A stretch of DNA of 64,000 nt from VRUE01 sp963695835 (GCA_963695835.1 CAVOHR010000002.1:496001-560000), one strand, 5' to 3'; shown: positions 32,263-41,378, counted from the first letter of the stretch. The notes: a model not told the origin generated them from the letters alone. Numbers and translations: made by a program.

Positions 32263-33090
32263 ATGGAGGGGGATCTGCTCCCGCGGTCGGAGGTGGTCGG
32301 GGGTGCCGCGGGCCTCGCGGTCGACGCCCGTGTGGTGCGCGCGCTCGGCATGCGCTCGATCCGCCAGACCTTCCGCCGGCCGCAGCTGATGGCGCCGATC
32401 GTCGTCTTCCCGACGCTGCTCCTGGCGATCCAGACCGGCGGCGCCGGCGCCGCCGTCAGCCTGCCCGGCTTCCCGCCGGTGCAGAGCTTCCTCCAGTTCA
32501 TGCTCGCCGGGGCGATGATGCAGTCGCTGATGCTGGCCGGCAACAGCGGCGGGATCGCGATGGCGGTCGACATCGAGATGGGCTTCACCGACCGGCTCTT
32601 CGCGGCGCCGATCTCGCGCTTCACGATCGTCCTCGGCCGGCTCGCCGGCACCGCGGCGCTGGGCCTCTTCTCGGCGCTCTGGTTCCTGGCGATCGGGCTG
32701 GTCTTCGGCGCCCGGATCGAGAGCGGCGTCGCGGGAGCGCTGATCGCGATCGCCCTGGTCACCGCCTCGGCGCTGGCGGTCGGCGGAATCGGCGCGGCGA
32801 TCGCCCTGCGGACCGGCAGCGCCAGCGTCGTCCAGGGGCTCTTCCCGCTGGTCCTGGTCGTCCTCTTCCTCTCCTCGGCGTTCTTCCCGGTGGACCTGAT
32901 GATCCAGCCGGCCCAGGCGATCGCCGAATACAACCCGCTGAGCTTCGTCGTCGACGGGATCCGCAACCCGATGATCTCCGGGATCAGCGCCTCCGACCTG
33001 CTCGACGCGGCGCTGGCGATCGCCGCGATCGCCGTCCTCGGCCTGGCGCTGAGCGCGCGCGCATTGAGACACAGGCTCAAGGTGGGATGA
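32263..33090 (+). CDS. ABC-2 type permease (DrrB-like)
   Basis: The 275-residue product has six membrane helices and the ABC-2 (DrrB) signature in the middle: EMGFTDRLFAAPISRFTIVLGR. ATG 32263 was chosen because GAGGAGGT lies just before it; an upstream ATG at 32245, overlapping the ATPase gene, lacks such a site. It forms the membrane channel of the exporter with the second permease at 33116. Confidence 0.93.
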   Translation: MEGDLLPRSEVVGGAAGLAVDARVVRALGMRSIRQTFRRPQLMAPIVVFPTLLLAIQTGGAGAAVSLPGFPPVQSFLQFMLAGAMMQSLMLAGNSGGIAMAVDIEMGFTDRLFAAPISRFTIVLGRLAGTAALGLFSALWFLAIGLVFGARIESGVAGALIAIALVTASALAVGGIGAAIALRTGSASVVQGLFPLVLVVLFLSSAFFPVDLMIQPAQAIAEYNPLSFVVDGIRNPMISGISASDLLDAALAIAAIAVLGLALSARALRHRLKVG

Positions 33091-33115
33091 ACACCGAGCG
33101 AGCGAGGGGTGAATC

Positions 33116-33898
33116 GTGCTAGTGCTGCCGGCCTGGCGAGCCAACCTGGCGATGATCGCGGCATTGATGGCGCGCGCTCGCAACGAGCTGCTGCGGGTGC
33201 CCGGCGCGGCGATCCCCGGCGTGCTGGCGCCGACCATCTTCTTCCTCGGACTGAACGGCGTCTTCGGCGCCCTCACCCACCTCAACGGCTTCACCACCGG
33301 CAGCTACGAGAGCTTCATCGTGCCGGTCAGCATGCTTCAGGGCGCCGGCTTCACCGGCGCCGCCGCCGGGGTCAACCTGGCGCGCGACTTCGAGCAGGGC
33401 TGGGTCGACCGCCTGCTCGTCTCCCCCGCCCCGCGCTGGGTGCTGCTCGCCGGCACGGTGCTGGCGGCCAGCGTCCGCTCGCTGATTCCCGCCACCTTCG
33501 TCCTCGCCATCGCCCTCCTGCTCGGCGCCGCCTGGCCGGGCGTCGACGGGCTGCTCGTCACCTACTTCATGGTCGCCGCGATGGCCGCCGTCGCCGCCTG
33601 CTGGGGCTCGATGCTGGCGCTGCGCTTCAAGAGCCAGTCGGCGGCGCCGCTGATGCAGGCGGGGACGATGGCGGTGATCCTGACCACGACCGCCTACGCG
33701 CCGCTCGCCCTGCTGCAGGGCTGGCTTCAGGACGCCGCCCGGATCAACCCGGTCACCCAGGTCGTCGATGCCGCCCGCCAGGGCTTCGTCGGCGGCGTCG
33801 GCTGGGCCGAAACCTGGCCCGGCATCGTCGCCCTGCTCGGGATGCTCGCCCTGCTCGGCGCCCTCGCCCTGCGCGAGATGCGCCGCACCGCACTCTGA
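33116..33898 (+). CDS. ABC-2 type permease (DrrB-like), second subunit
   Basis: The 260-residue product is homologous to the preceding permease, with six helices and the equivalent motif DFEQGWVDRLLVSPAPRWVLL. Start GTG 33116 follows GAGGGGTG. Having two permease genes suggests a heterodimeric channel. It ends the operon; 157 bp of non-coding sequence follow. Confidence 0.92.
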   Translation: MLVLPAWRANLAMIAALMARARNELLRVPGAAIPGVLAPTIFFLGLNGVFGALTHLNGFTTGSYESFIVPVSMLQGAGFTGAAAGVNLARDFEQGWVDRLLVSPAPRWVLLAGTVLAASVRSLIPATFVLAIALLLGAAWPGVDGLLVTYFMVAAMAAVAACWGSMLALRFKSQSAAPLMQAGTMAVILTTTAYAPLALLQGWLQDAARINPVTQVVDAARQGFVGGVGWAETWPGIVALLGMLALLGALALREMRRTAL

Positions 33899-33983
33899 CC
33901 GAGAAAGCGACGCGGCCTCTTCTCGACGAGGCAAAGCCGGGCGGCGAACGGGTCCGCGGGGCTGACCTGCGCCGCTAGACGGC

Positions 33984-34055
33984 TTTCAACTTCAGCTTGA
34001 AAATTGAAGGTTGCGCCGGTAGCCTGCTGCGTGGGTCAACCAGGAGAAAAGCCCC
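33984..34055 (+). promoter_or_regulatory. Promoter with overlapping operator palindrome
   Basis: TTGAAA (33997-34002), 17 nt and TAGCCT (34020-34025) make a good promoter. The -35 overlaps an inverted repeat TTTCAA (33984-33989), 7 nt, TTGAAA. A ribosome-binding site AGGAGA (34042-34047) precedes the GTG at 34056. The overlap suits autoregulation by the DNA-binding protein encoded next. Confidence 0.65.
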
Positions 34056-34511
34056 GTGAATCCAACCCGAGAGCTAGACACAGCCGAGCGCATCGCGCGC
34101 GACATCGCAGAACTCGACGAACTGGAGAATGCGCTCGCGCGAAACAAAGACGCGCGTCTCAGGGTGGTCCGCATCCGCCGCCGCCGCTTGGCCGAGGCAC
34201 CCTCCGTGCGCCTTTCGGTCGCCGGCAAGCTCTTGAACCTCTCTGTGCCGACGATCCGTGCCTGGATCGACCGCGGCCTGCTGGAGGAGCCCAGCGGCTC
34301 CTCGCCGCGGCGGATAACGCTCCAGAGCGTGTTGGAGGTTCGCCCGCTCGTCCTCGAGCTTCGAGCGCTGGGCCGTGACCGCAACCTGCTCGAGGCTGTC
34401 CTCTCCCAGGTCGAAGATGAACGCACCCTGTCCGACCGCAAGCTGCGCAAGTCGCTCGATGAGATGCGCAGCGGGAAGCTGATCGACATCACGCCCCGCA
34501 GCGGCGCGTGA
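34056..34511 (+). CDS. HTH DNA-binding protein, putative antitoxin
   Basis: The 151-residue protein is helical and highly charged. Residues about 50-85 (VRLSVAGKLLNLSVPTIRAWIDRGLLEEPSGSSPRRIT; read as adjoining segments) have a MerR/excisionase-type winged helix-turn-helix pattern. The rest is a coiled-coil-like region with many Arg, Leu and Glu. It overlaps the next gene by 4 bp (GTGA). The two-gene order, small sizes and a promoter overlapping a palindrome are those of a type II toxin-antitoxin operon, with this as the antitoxin. Alternatively it is simply a regulator. Confidence 0.7.
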   Translation: MNPTRELDTAERIARDIAELDELENALARNKDARLRVVRIRRRRLAEAPSVRLSVAGKLLNLSVPTIRAWIDRGLLEEPSGSSPRRITLQSVLEVRPLVLELRALGRDRNLLEAVLSQVEDERTLSDRKLRKSLDEMRSGKLIDITPRSGA

Positions 34512-34954
34512 GCTATCGGGTCAGCATCACGCCGACCGGCCAACGAAGCGTCGATGCATTGCGCGGCAAGGCCCGCAAGTCCTTCGACGCCGCCGTCCAA
34601 CGCCTTTCCTCCGAAGGATGCGTGGCAGGCGACTACCGGCTCTCCGGCGAGAGCGTCGATCACATCTGCTCGATCCAGCTCTACGGACGGCACCGCACCC
34701 TCGTCTGCTTCCCCGACGACGAGAGCGTGGTCGTTCTCCTCGTCGGGGAGCATCTCGACGGCGACCCGGAGCTCGATGTCTACCGCGGCCTCTACCGCCT
34801 ACTGGAGCTACCCGAGCCATCAACCAAACGCACGAAACCCCCCTGCTGCGACAAGACCGGCGAGCCGCCCGTCGATCCCGACCTGCTCGACCGTTTCCGG
34901 GACAAGGCCAGAGAGCTGAACCGGAGAGGCCGACGGGCCAAACCTTCCCGCTGA
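34508..34954 (+). CDS. RelE/ParE-like protein, putative toxin
   Basis: The 148-residue product starts with YRVSITPTGQRSVDALRGKA, continues FDAAVQRLSSEGCVAGDYRL, and has strands IQLYGRHRTLVCFPDDESVV and LLVGEHLD. This spacing (strand, two helices, then three strands with a final VLLVGxHxD) matches RelE/ParE-type toxins. It carries an additional C-terminal basic tail of about 50 residues with CC and many Arg/Lys. Canonical RelE catalytic residues cannot be assigned with certainty. It overlaps the upstream HTH gene. Base composition is slightly less GC-rich than neighbours, compatible with mobility. Confidence 0.65.
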   Translation: MSYRVSITPTGQRSVDALRGKARKSFDAAVQRLSSEGCVAGDYRLSGESVDHICSIQLYGRHRTLVCFPDDESVVVLLVGEHLDGDPELDVYRGLYRLLELPEPSTKRTKPPCCDKTGEPPVDPDLLDRFRDKARELNRRGRRAKPSR

Positions 34955-34993
34955 TTGAGCGCGGCCTCGCCAACCCCACTTGGGGAACGGCCG

Positions 34994-35212
34994 CTATTTG
35001 TAGCGGTAGGTGATGCGGCCGCGGTCGAGGTCGTAGGGCGAGAGCTCGATCTTCACGCGGTCGCCCGGCAGGATGCGGATGTAGTGGCGGCGCATCTTGC
35101 CGGAGATGTGGCCGAGCACCTCGTGGTCGTTGTCGAGCTTGACGCGGAACATCGTGTTCGGGAGGGCCTCGGTGATCTCGCCCTCCATCTCGATCTTCTC
35201 CTCTTTGGCCAT
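34994..35212 (-). CDS. infA: Translation initiation factor IF-1
   Basis: The 72-residue protein is a full-length IF-1: KIEMEGEITEALPNTMFRV, then LDNDHEVLGHISGKMRRHYI and RILPGDRVKIELSPYDLDRG, followed by RITYRYK. It binds the ribosomal A site during initiation and consists of one OB fold. TAGCCT lies 9 nt before the ATG, with no Shine-Dalgarno sequence. It is not followed by the usual rpmJ/rpsM; instead it is convergent with the toxin-like gene, so it is separated from the main ribosomal operon. Confidence 0.97.
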   Translation of the reverse strand: MAKEEKIEMEGEITEALPNTMFRVKLDNDHEVLGHISGKMRRHYIRILPGDRVKIELSPYDLDRGRITYRYK

Positions 35213-35239
35213 GCGGCGGGAAGGCTACCCCACGCGGGG

Positions 35240-36673
35240 TCAGCCGCGCACCCGGCGGGCCCGTTCGAGCGCCTCGGCGCGGCTGCTCACCTCGCCGGCG
35301 TACTGGGCCGCCTCCAGCTCGGAGAGCAGTTCGCCCAGCTCCGGCCCGGGCTCGATTCCCAGCTCAGCTGCCAGCTCGTCGCCGCGCAGCAGCGGCGGCG
35401 GCGGGCCGTCGCGGCGCCAGTCGAGTGCCGCCGCCAGCATCTCCCGCGCCAGCCGCAGGTGGGCCTCGATCGCCTCCTTGGTCGCGAACGGGCCGCTGCC
35501 GCGGGCCGAGAGGCGGTCGGCGACCGTGAGCAGGGTGACGTCGGCGGCGACCGGCTCGGTCGCCCGCAGGTACTCATGCACGCGCCGCGGCGGCAGCGGC
35601 GCCTCGTGGACCATGAAGCCGAGCCGCAGGTGGTGCAGCGTCAGGCCCCGCAGCTGGGTCGTCAGCCGCCGGCTCGCCCGCAGCCGGCGGCAGATCGCGG
35701 CGACGAGCTCGGCCCCGACGCTGTCGTGGCCGATGAAGGTGACGTAGCCCTCGCGCTCGCCGCGCGTCGCCGGCTTGCCGATGTCGTGCAGGAGAGCGCC
35801 GAAGCGCAACGCCGTGCCGCGGCTCGTCTCGTCGGCGAGCGGCTCGTCGAGCAGGGCGCGAGCCTCGCCGGCCCGCTCGCCGGCGAAGCGCTCCAGGTCG
35901 CGCTCGACCTCGAGCGTGCGCTCCAGCACAGCCAGCGTGTGGCCGTGCACGTCGAGGTGGTGGTTGGGTCCCTGCTCGACGCCGCGCAGAGCCTCGACCT
36001 CGGGCAGGACGACCGCCGTCAGGCCCAGCTCGTCGAGCAGGGCGAGGCCGCGCAGCGGGTCGGGGCCGCCGAGCAGGCGGCGCAGCTCGGCGAGCTGCCG
36101 CTCGCCGGCGGGCTCGGCGGCGCGGCTCGCTTCGGAGCGGGCGAGGGCGGCGGTGTCCCGGTCGACCTTCAGGGCGAGGTCGGCGGCGATCCGGGCGCCA
36201 CGCAGCAGCCGCAGCGGATCGGCGGCGAAGCTGCCCTCGCCGACGACCCGCAGCCGCCGCCGCTCGAGATCGGCGAGGCCGCCGAAGGGATCGAGCATCT
36301 CACCGCCGGCGAGCGGCACGGCGACGGCGCCGAGGGTGAAGTCGCGGGCCGCCAGGTCGGCCTCGATCGTCTCGCCGCGCAGCGCCGTGGCGTCGAGCTG
36401 CCAGGAGCGGTCGGCGGCGACCGCGCGCCAGGTCGCGAACTCGGCCGAAAGCTCGAAGGCGTGGCCGTCGCCCGCGTCGGCGACCGCCTTCGCCGCCGCG
36501 GCCGGGTCGCCGGCGACCGCCAGGTCGAGATCGGTCACCTCGCGGTCCAGCGCGGCGTCGCGCACCGCGCCGCCGGCGATCCATGCCTGCGGGCCGTCCG
36601 CCAGCGCCCGCCGCGCCAGGCCGACCAGCGGCGCCGCGGCGAGGCGCTCGCCGAGACGTCGCTCCGCGCTCAC
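35240..36673 (-). CDS. cca: CCA tRNA nucleotidyltransferase / poly(A) polymerase family with HD domain
   Basis: The 477-residue protein has the class II nucleotidyltransferase head: WIAGGAVRDAALDREVTDLDLAV, with the GGAVRD and catalytic DxD. ARDFTLGAVAV and DPFGGLADLERRRLRVVG follow. An RNA-binding region with DPLRLLRGARIAAD comes next, then an HD domain (LRFGALLHDIGKPATR). It adds or repairs the 3' CCA of tRNAs. The GTG start overlaps the alr stop (GTGA). Confidence 0.92.
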   Translation of the reverse strand: MSAERRLGERLAAAPLVGLARRALADGPQAWIAGGAVRDAALDREVTDLDLAVAGDPAAAAKAVADAGDGHAFELSAEFATWRAVAADRSWQLDATALRGETIEADLAARDFTLGAVAVPLAGGEMLDPFGGLADLERRRLRVVGEGSFAADPLRLLRGARIAADLALKVDRDTAALARSEASRAAEPAGERQLAELRRLLGGPDPLRGLALLDELGLTAVVLPEVEALRGVEQGPNHHLDVHGHTLAVLERTLEVERDLERFAGERAGEARALLDEPLADETSRGTALRFGALLHDIGKPATRGEREGYVTFIGHDSVGAELVAAICRRLRASRRLTTQLRGLTLHHLRLGFMVHEAPLPPRRVHEYLRATEPVAADVTLLTVADRLSARGSGPFATKEAIEAHLRLAREMLAAALDWRRDGPPPPLLRGDELAAELGIEPGPELGELLSELEAAQYAGEVSSRAEALERARRVRG

Positions 36674-37779
36674 CGCGCTTCCCTCGGCACCCGGGCGGAG
36701 ATCCCGCAGGTGATCTCGTAGTTGATCGTCCCGAGCCTGGCGGCAAGGTCCTCGGCGCGGACCTCCTCCTCGCCCTGGGCGCCGATCAGGACCGCCTCGT
36801 CGCCCGGCTCGACCTCGCCGCCGGGCCCGAGGTCGATCGTCACGTTGTCCATCGAGACCGTGCCGACGAGCGGATACCGGCGCCCGCGAACCAGCACCTC
36901 GGCGTTGTTGGAGAGACCGCGCCGCACCCCGTCGCCGTAGCCGAGCGGCAGCACGCCGACACGGGTGCGGCGCTCGGCCTTCCACCGCTGCCCGTAGCCG
37001 GCGCTGTCGCCGGGCCCGAACGTCTTCACGTCGGCGACGTAGGAGCGCAGCGAGAGGGCGGGGCGCAGGCCGCGCTCGGCCGGGTCGCCCTGGAACGGGT
37101 CGAGGCCGTAGACGGCGACGCCGCAGCGCGCCATGTCGAAGTGGGAGCGGCGGTCGCGGAAGACGGCGGCGCTGTTGGCGGCGTGGACGAGGATCCGGGG
37201 GAACTCGGCGCGCGCCGCGGCGGCGACGGCGTCGAAGCGGCCGAGCTGCTCGTCGAAGAAGCGAGAGTCCGGTTCGTCGGCGGTCGCGAAATGGGTCCAG
37301 ACGCCGGCCGGCTCGAGGTCGGGGTTGCCGGCGCAGTCCCGCAGCAGGTCGATCACCTCCTCCGCCTCGCGGTTGCCGAGCCGGCCCATGCCGCTGTCGT
37401 GCTTGACGTGGACACGGGCCGGGCGGCCCTGCGCCCGCGCGCGGGCGGCGACCAGGTCGAGGAAGCCGCGTCTCCAGACGGCGATCTCCGACCCCGCGGC
37501 AAGAGCCGTATCCAGCTCCTCCCCGGTGAGCGCCCCCATGGTCAGCAGCGGCACGTGCGGCAGGCGCCGGCCGATCGCCTCGGCCTCGCTCGCAGTCGCC
37601 ACCGCCAGCCTCGTCGCTCCGCCTTCCAGCGCCGTCTCGGCGCAGCGGTCGGCGCCGTGCCCGTAGCCGTCGGCCTTGACCACCGCGCACAGCTCCGGCC
37701 CCTCCCCCAGCTCGCCCTTCAGCCGGGCGCAGTTGTCCCGCACGGCGCCGAGGTCGATCCGGGCAACCGCCCGCACCAT
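36670..37779 (-). CDS. alr: Alanine racemase
   Basis: The 369-residue PLP enzyme interconverts L- and D-alanine for peptidoglycan. The PLP-binding Lys35 is in AVVKADGYGHG. Other signatures are HVKHDSGMGRLG, GVWTHFATADEPD, RCGVAVYGLDP and AGYGQRW with the second catalytic Tyr, then GTVSMDNVTIDLG. Length is normal. It is followed by cca with a 4-bp overlap and preceded by a CBS gene 2 bp away. Confidence 0.95.
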   Translation of the reverse strand: MVRAVARIDLGAVRDNCARLKGELGEGPELCAVVKADGYGHGADRCAETALEGGATRLAVATASEAEAIGRRLPHVPLLTMGALTGEELDTALAAGSEIAVWRRGFLDLVAARARAQGRPARVHVKHDSGMGRLGNREAEEVIDLLRDCAGNPDLEPAGVWTHFATADEPDSRFFDEQLGRFDAVAAAARAEFPRILVHAANSAAVFRDRRSHFDMARCGVAVYGLDPFQGDPAERGLRPALSLRSYVADVKTFGPGDSAGYGQRWKAERRTRVGVLPLGYGDGVRRGLSNNAEVLVRGRRYPLVGTVSMDNVTIDLGPGGEVEPGDEAVLIGAQGEEEVRAEDLAARLGTINYEITCGISARVPREAR

Positions 37780-37781
37780 GG

Positions 37782-38240
37782 CTACTCGACCAGCGCCGCC
37801 AGCGCGTCTGCCCGGGTGACCAGGCCGGCGAGGCGGCCGTCGCCGTCGACCACCGGCAGGTGATTGTGATGCTCGTCGGCAATCGTCTTCGCCACGGTCT
37901 CGGCGTCGTCGTCACCGCGGACGACGACCGGGTCGGCGGTCATCAGCTCCGAGACCTTGGTCGCGAAGGCCTTTTCGAGCCGCTTCTCGAAGCCCTTCAT
38001 CGAACCGACGAAGACGATGCCGCCCATGATGTTGAGGTAGTGCGGCAGGTGCAGGTCGGATTCCTCCTCGCTGAGGATCAGGTCCGCCTCGCTGACGATC
38101 CCGACCACGCGGCGTTCCTCGTCGACCACGGGGATCGCGCCCTTGTCGGTCATGGCGAGCAGCTCGATCGCGTTGCGCGCGTCGGCGTCGGGCGAGACGG
38201 CCGGAACCTCGGCGTCCATGATCTCGGCGGCGGTCTTCAT
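37782..38240 (-). CDS. Two-CBS-domain protein
   Basis: The 152-residue protein has two CBS domains: AAEIMDAEVPAVSPDADARN with PVVDEERRVVGIVSEADLIL, and SELMTADPVVVRGDDDAET with LPVVDGDGRLAGLVTRADALAAL. An inserted helical segment of about 30 residues (LHLPHYLNIMGGIVFVGSM) lies between them. This layout is common in stand-alone Bateman modules that bind adenosyl ligands. Its partner is unknown. It lies in a run with nnr and alr. Confidence 0.9.
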   Translation of the reverse strand: MKTAAEIMDAEVPAVSPDADARNAIELLAMTDKGAIPVVDEERRVVGIVSEADLILSEEESDLHLPHYLNIMGGIVFVGSMKGFEKRLEKAFATKVSELMTADPVVVRGDDDAETVAKTIADEHHNHLPVVDGDGRLAGLVTRADALAALVE

Positions 38241-38251
38241 CTCTGGCGAGA

Positions 38252-39772
38252 TTATTCGACCCGGCGGCCGGGAGACATCCCCGCTGGAATCGCCTCGATC
38301 ACGTCGGTGGCGATCACCGACTCGGCGGCGCCGATCCGCGCCGCCGCCTCGCGGCCGGCGCGGGCATGGGCGAGCACCGCCGCACAGGCGGCGGCGAACG
38401 GCTCGAGGCCGCGGGCCAGCAGCGCCGCGATCATCCCCGAGAGCACGTCGCCGGTGCCGGCGGTGGCGAGGCCGGGGGCGGCGACGGCATTGACGGCGAC
38501 CCGCTCGCCGTCGGCGACGATCGTGTCGTCGCCCTTCAGCACCACGACCGCCCCGGCCGCCCTCGCCGCCTCGCGCGCCGCGGCGAGGCGGTGCGCGGCG
38601 ACCTCCCCGGAGTCGCGGCCCAGCAGCCGTCCCAGCTCGCCGGCGTGCGGGGTGAGGACGGTCGGCGCCCGGCGCTCCGCCACCCGCTCCAGCTCGCCGG
38701 CGAGGGCGTTGAGCCCGTCGGCGTCGAGGACCAGCGGCGCCTCGATCGCCGGCAGCACCTCGCGCGCCAGCCCGACCGAGCCGGGATCGCGTCCCAGGCC
38801 CGGCCCCAGCACCCCCGCGGCGGCCCGCTCGAAGGCTCGCAGCAGCGGCTTGGCGGAGGCCGGCGCCAGGCAGCCGTCGCCGCCCGGGCAGCCGACCGAC
38901 ATCACCTCCGGCCGGCCCTGCTCGAAGATCGGCTCGAGGTCGGCCGGCACGGCGACCGTCGCGTAGCCGGCGCCGGCGCGGATCGCCGCCCGCGAGGACA
39001 TCTGCACCGCGCCGGTCAGGCCGCGCGAGCCGCCGGCGATCGTCACCTGGCCGGAGCTGAACTTCGTCGAGCGGGCGCCGCGGCGCGGCAGCAGGTCGAG
39101 CACCCCGGCCTCGATCGTGCCGCCGGCCGGCGTCCCGGGCGCCCCGTCCGGGATTCCGATCGGCGCGACTCGCAGCTCGCCCGTGTGCCACTTGCCGGGG
39201 GCTATCCGGTGTCCCAGCTTGGCGGCGTGGAAGCTGACCGTGAAGTCCGCATCCACCGCCGCCCCCTCGACCTCGCCGCTGGAGGCGTCGACCCCCGAGG
39301 CGATGTCGCAGGCGACCACCGGCGCCCCGCAGCCGCCGATCGCCTCGATCGCCGCCGGCGCCGGTTCTCGCGGCGCCCCCGAGAACCCGGTGCCGAAGAT
39401 CGCGTCGACGACCGCTCCCGAGTCCGCCAGCCTCGGCCCGAGGTCGCCGCTCACGTGCTCCGCCTCGAAGCGCTCGAGGTTCGCCGCCGCGTCCCCGCTC
39501 AGCTCCTCCGCGGGCCAGAGCAGCAGCGCCTCGACCTCGAACCCCATCCGGTCCAGCTCCCGCGCGGCGACCAGCCCGTCGCCGGCGTTGTTCCCCTTCC
39601 CGCAGACGACCCGGATCGGCCCGTCGAGCGCAAGCTCGGCCACAACCTCGGCCACGGCGGCGCCGGCGTTCTCCATCAATTCCAGCGATGGAACCTTCAT
39701 CTCCTCGATCGCCCAGCGGTCGACCGCCCGCATTCCGTCGGCGTCGTAAAGCGGGTTCAGCCAGCTCTCCAT
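38252..39772 (-). CDS. nnr: Bifunctional NAD(P)H-hydrate epimerase / dehydratase
   Basis: The 506-residue enzyme repairs hydrated NAD(P)H. The N-terminal epimerase (YjeF_N) has LMENAGAAVAEV and VVCGKGNNAGDGLVAARELD. The C-terminal ADP-dependent dehydratase (YjeF_C, ribokinase-like) has TIAGGSRGLTGAVQMSSRAA, LVLDADGLNALAG, VLTPHAGELGRLLG, and NAVAAPGLATAGTGDVLSG. Both halves look intact. It is upstream of the CBS protein gene, 11 bp away. Confidence 0.95.
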   Translation of the reverse strand: MESWLNPLYDADGMRAVDRWAIEEMKVPSLELMENAGAAVAEVVAELALDGPIRVVCGKGNNAGDGLVAARELDRMGFEVEALLLWPAEELSGDAAANLERFEAEHVSGDLGPRLADSGAVVDAIFGTGFSGAPREPAPAAIEAIGGCGAPVVACDIASGVDASSGEVEGAAVDADFTVSFHAAKLGHRIAPGKWHTGELRVAPIGIPDGAPGTPAGGTIEAGVLDLLPRRGARSTKFSSGQVTIAGGSRGLTGAVQMSSRAAIRAGAGYATVAVPADLEPIFEQGRPEVMSVGCPGGDGCLAPASAKPLLRAFERAAAGVLGPGLGRDPGSVGLAREVLPAIEAPLVLDADGLNALAGELERVAERRAPTVLTPHAGELGRLLGRDSGEVAAHRLAAAREAARAAGAVVVLKGDDTIVADGERVAVNAVAAPGLATAGTGDVLSGMIAALLARGLEPFAAACAAVLAHARAGREAAARIGAAESVIATDVIEAIPAGMSPGRRVE

Positions 39773-39827
39773 ATCGCGGCAGCCTAAACCCGGTATCTCG
39801 GGCGGGTGGCCCGCCAGATGCGTTGGG

Positions 39828-41378
39828 CTACTTCAACCCGACGATCAGCTTCGCGGTCGCCAGTTCGTCCTGGCGGCCGGTGCCGATCGCGATGAAAGCG
39901 ATGCTGCGCAGGTACCTCTTCGCTTCCTGGAAGCCCTGGTCGGAGTTGGGGACGAGGGCGTCGGCGAGCTTCAGGGCGGCGGCGCCGTCGACGAAGCCGC
40001 TGATCGGCGCGTCGCCGAGCGCCGAGACCGCTTCCTTGTAGGCGGGGTTGTCGGACAGCGTCTTGCCCGAGGGCGCGGCGAGCGCGAGCAGGGTCTGCGG
40101 CGTGCCGTAGCCGATCGCCACCCTTCCGTCCTTGGCGGCGACGACCAGCGGCTTGGAGCCGAGTTCCTCGCTGTGGAGGGCGAAGCCGCTCGCTTCGCCG
40201 CCGAGCACGCTGACCCCGCTGACGTGGAAGGCGCGCACCAGCTTCACCGCTCGTTCGACCGCTTCGCTCGCCTTCGAGCCCTTGGCGGTCAGCACCAGGG
40301 CGCCGCCGAGGCTGCGTTCGCTGTTGCCGGTGGCGAAGACGGCGGCGTCTTCGAGCGAGTCGACCAGTCCTTCGAGGTCGATCCCGAGTTCCTTCACGCC
40401 CTTCTTCAGCTGGTGCGGCGGGATCGTGCCGGGCACGCCCTGCGCGTCGAGTTCGTCGAGCGCTTCCTGAAGCTGTTCGCCGAAGCCGGAGACGGCGAAG
40501 GCGGCGAAGGAGCTCGCCGGCAGCGAGCCGAGCAGCTGCGAGGCATCTCCGGTCGGCGCCTTCTCGCCGCCGAGGTCGCTGCTCAGGTCGATCTCGACCT
40601 GGCTGGAGCCGGGGATCACGCTGGCGACCGCGGTCGCTTCGCTCGGGTCGATGCCGGCGTTCTGGAGGATCTGGCGCGCCGTCGGGTCGATTTCCCCGCC
40701 CGACTGCTCGATCAGGCCGCCGACGTCGACGTAGGCGTCGGCGAGGCTGCCGTCCGAGGCGGCCGAGATCGCGGTCGAGAAGCGGTCTTCGCCGGCCAGC
40801 GATTCGCCGTTGGAGGCGTCGACCATTTCCTTGAACACCGCTTCGTCGTCGCCGACCGCGAGGAAGTCGCCGATCACACCGATCGCGTTGCCTTCCTTGC
40901 CGCCGACCTCGAATTCGACCCCTTCGTAGGAGGCCTGCTTATAGGGGACGTCGCCGGCCTTGACCTGGGTGTCGACGAATTCCTGCGTCGCGCCGGTGTC
41001 GGTCGACTCGACGATCACGCCCGGCCTGGAGGGGTTGCCGCCTTCGACCTGCTCGAAGAAGACCGCGGCCCGTTCGCCCAGCCACGGTTCGACTTCCTTC
41101 GCGTAGTCGAACGGTTCGCCGTCTTCCCGGGCCGAGCTTTCCAGCTGTTCGACGACGTAGTCGCCGAGGTTGTCGATGCCGGCGATCTGCTTGGCGACCG
41201 CGTCGGTGTTCGACTTCAGTTCGCCGCTGGGACGCACCTTGCCTTCGATGAAGACCGGCGAGCGCGGTGGCGCCAGCCCGGCCGGGTCGGCGCCCGAGGA
41301 GGAGGAGCCGCCGCAGCCGCCGACGGCGACCGGCAGGGCGGCGAGCGCGGTCAGCGCGAGGACGAGACGAAGCTTCAT
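39828..41378 (-). CDS. DUF3352-like lipoprotein
   Basis: The 516-residue protein starts with a lipoprotein signal (LPVAVGGC, lipid-attached Cys22 region) and then a Ser/Gly linker. The rest is a large extracytoplasmic domain with repeated segments such as FLAVGDDEAVFKEMVDASNG, SRVE-like strands and RVAIGYGTPQTLLALAA, the pattern of DUF3352. Function is unknown. Glu is encoded mainly by GAA and codon use differs visibly from the flanking glmS and nnr genes. It lies between them on the same strand. Confidence 0.8.
   Translation of the reverse strand: MKLRLVLALTALAALPVAVGGCGGSSSSGADPAGLAPPRSPVFIEGKVRPSGELKSNTDAVAKQIAGIDNLGDYVVEQLESSAREDGEPFDYAKEVEPWLGERAAVFFEQVEGGNPSRPGVIVESTDTGATQEFVDTQVKAGDVPYKQASYEGVEFEVGGKEGNAIGVIGDFLAVGDDEAVFKEMVDASNGESLAGEDRFSTAISAASDGSLADAYVDVGGLIEQSGGEIDPTARQILQNAGIDPSEATAVASVIPGSSQVEIDLSSDLGGEKAPTGDASQLLGSLPASSFAAFAVSGFGEQLQEALDELDAQGVPGTIPPHQLKKGVKELGIDLEGLVDSLEDAAVFATGNSERSLGGALVLTAKGSKASEAVERAVKLVRAFHVSGVSVLGGEASGFALHSEELGSKPLVVAAKDGRVAIGYGTPQTLLALAAPSGKTLSDNPAYKEAVSALGDAPISGFVDGAAALKLADALVPNSDQGFQEAKRYLRSIAFIAIGTGRQDELATAKLIVGLK

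Noticed and set aside
34955..34993. Possible small gene between the toxin-like gene and infA
   Set aside because: Only 39 bp, with no start and stop arrangement supporting a product.
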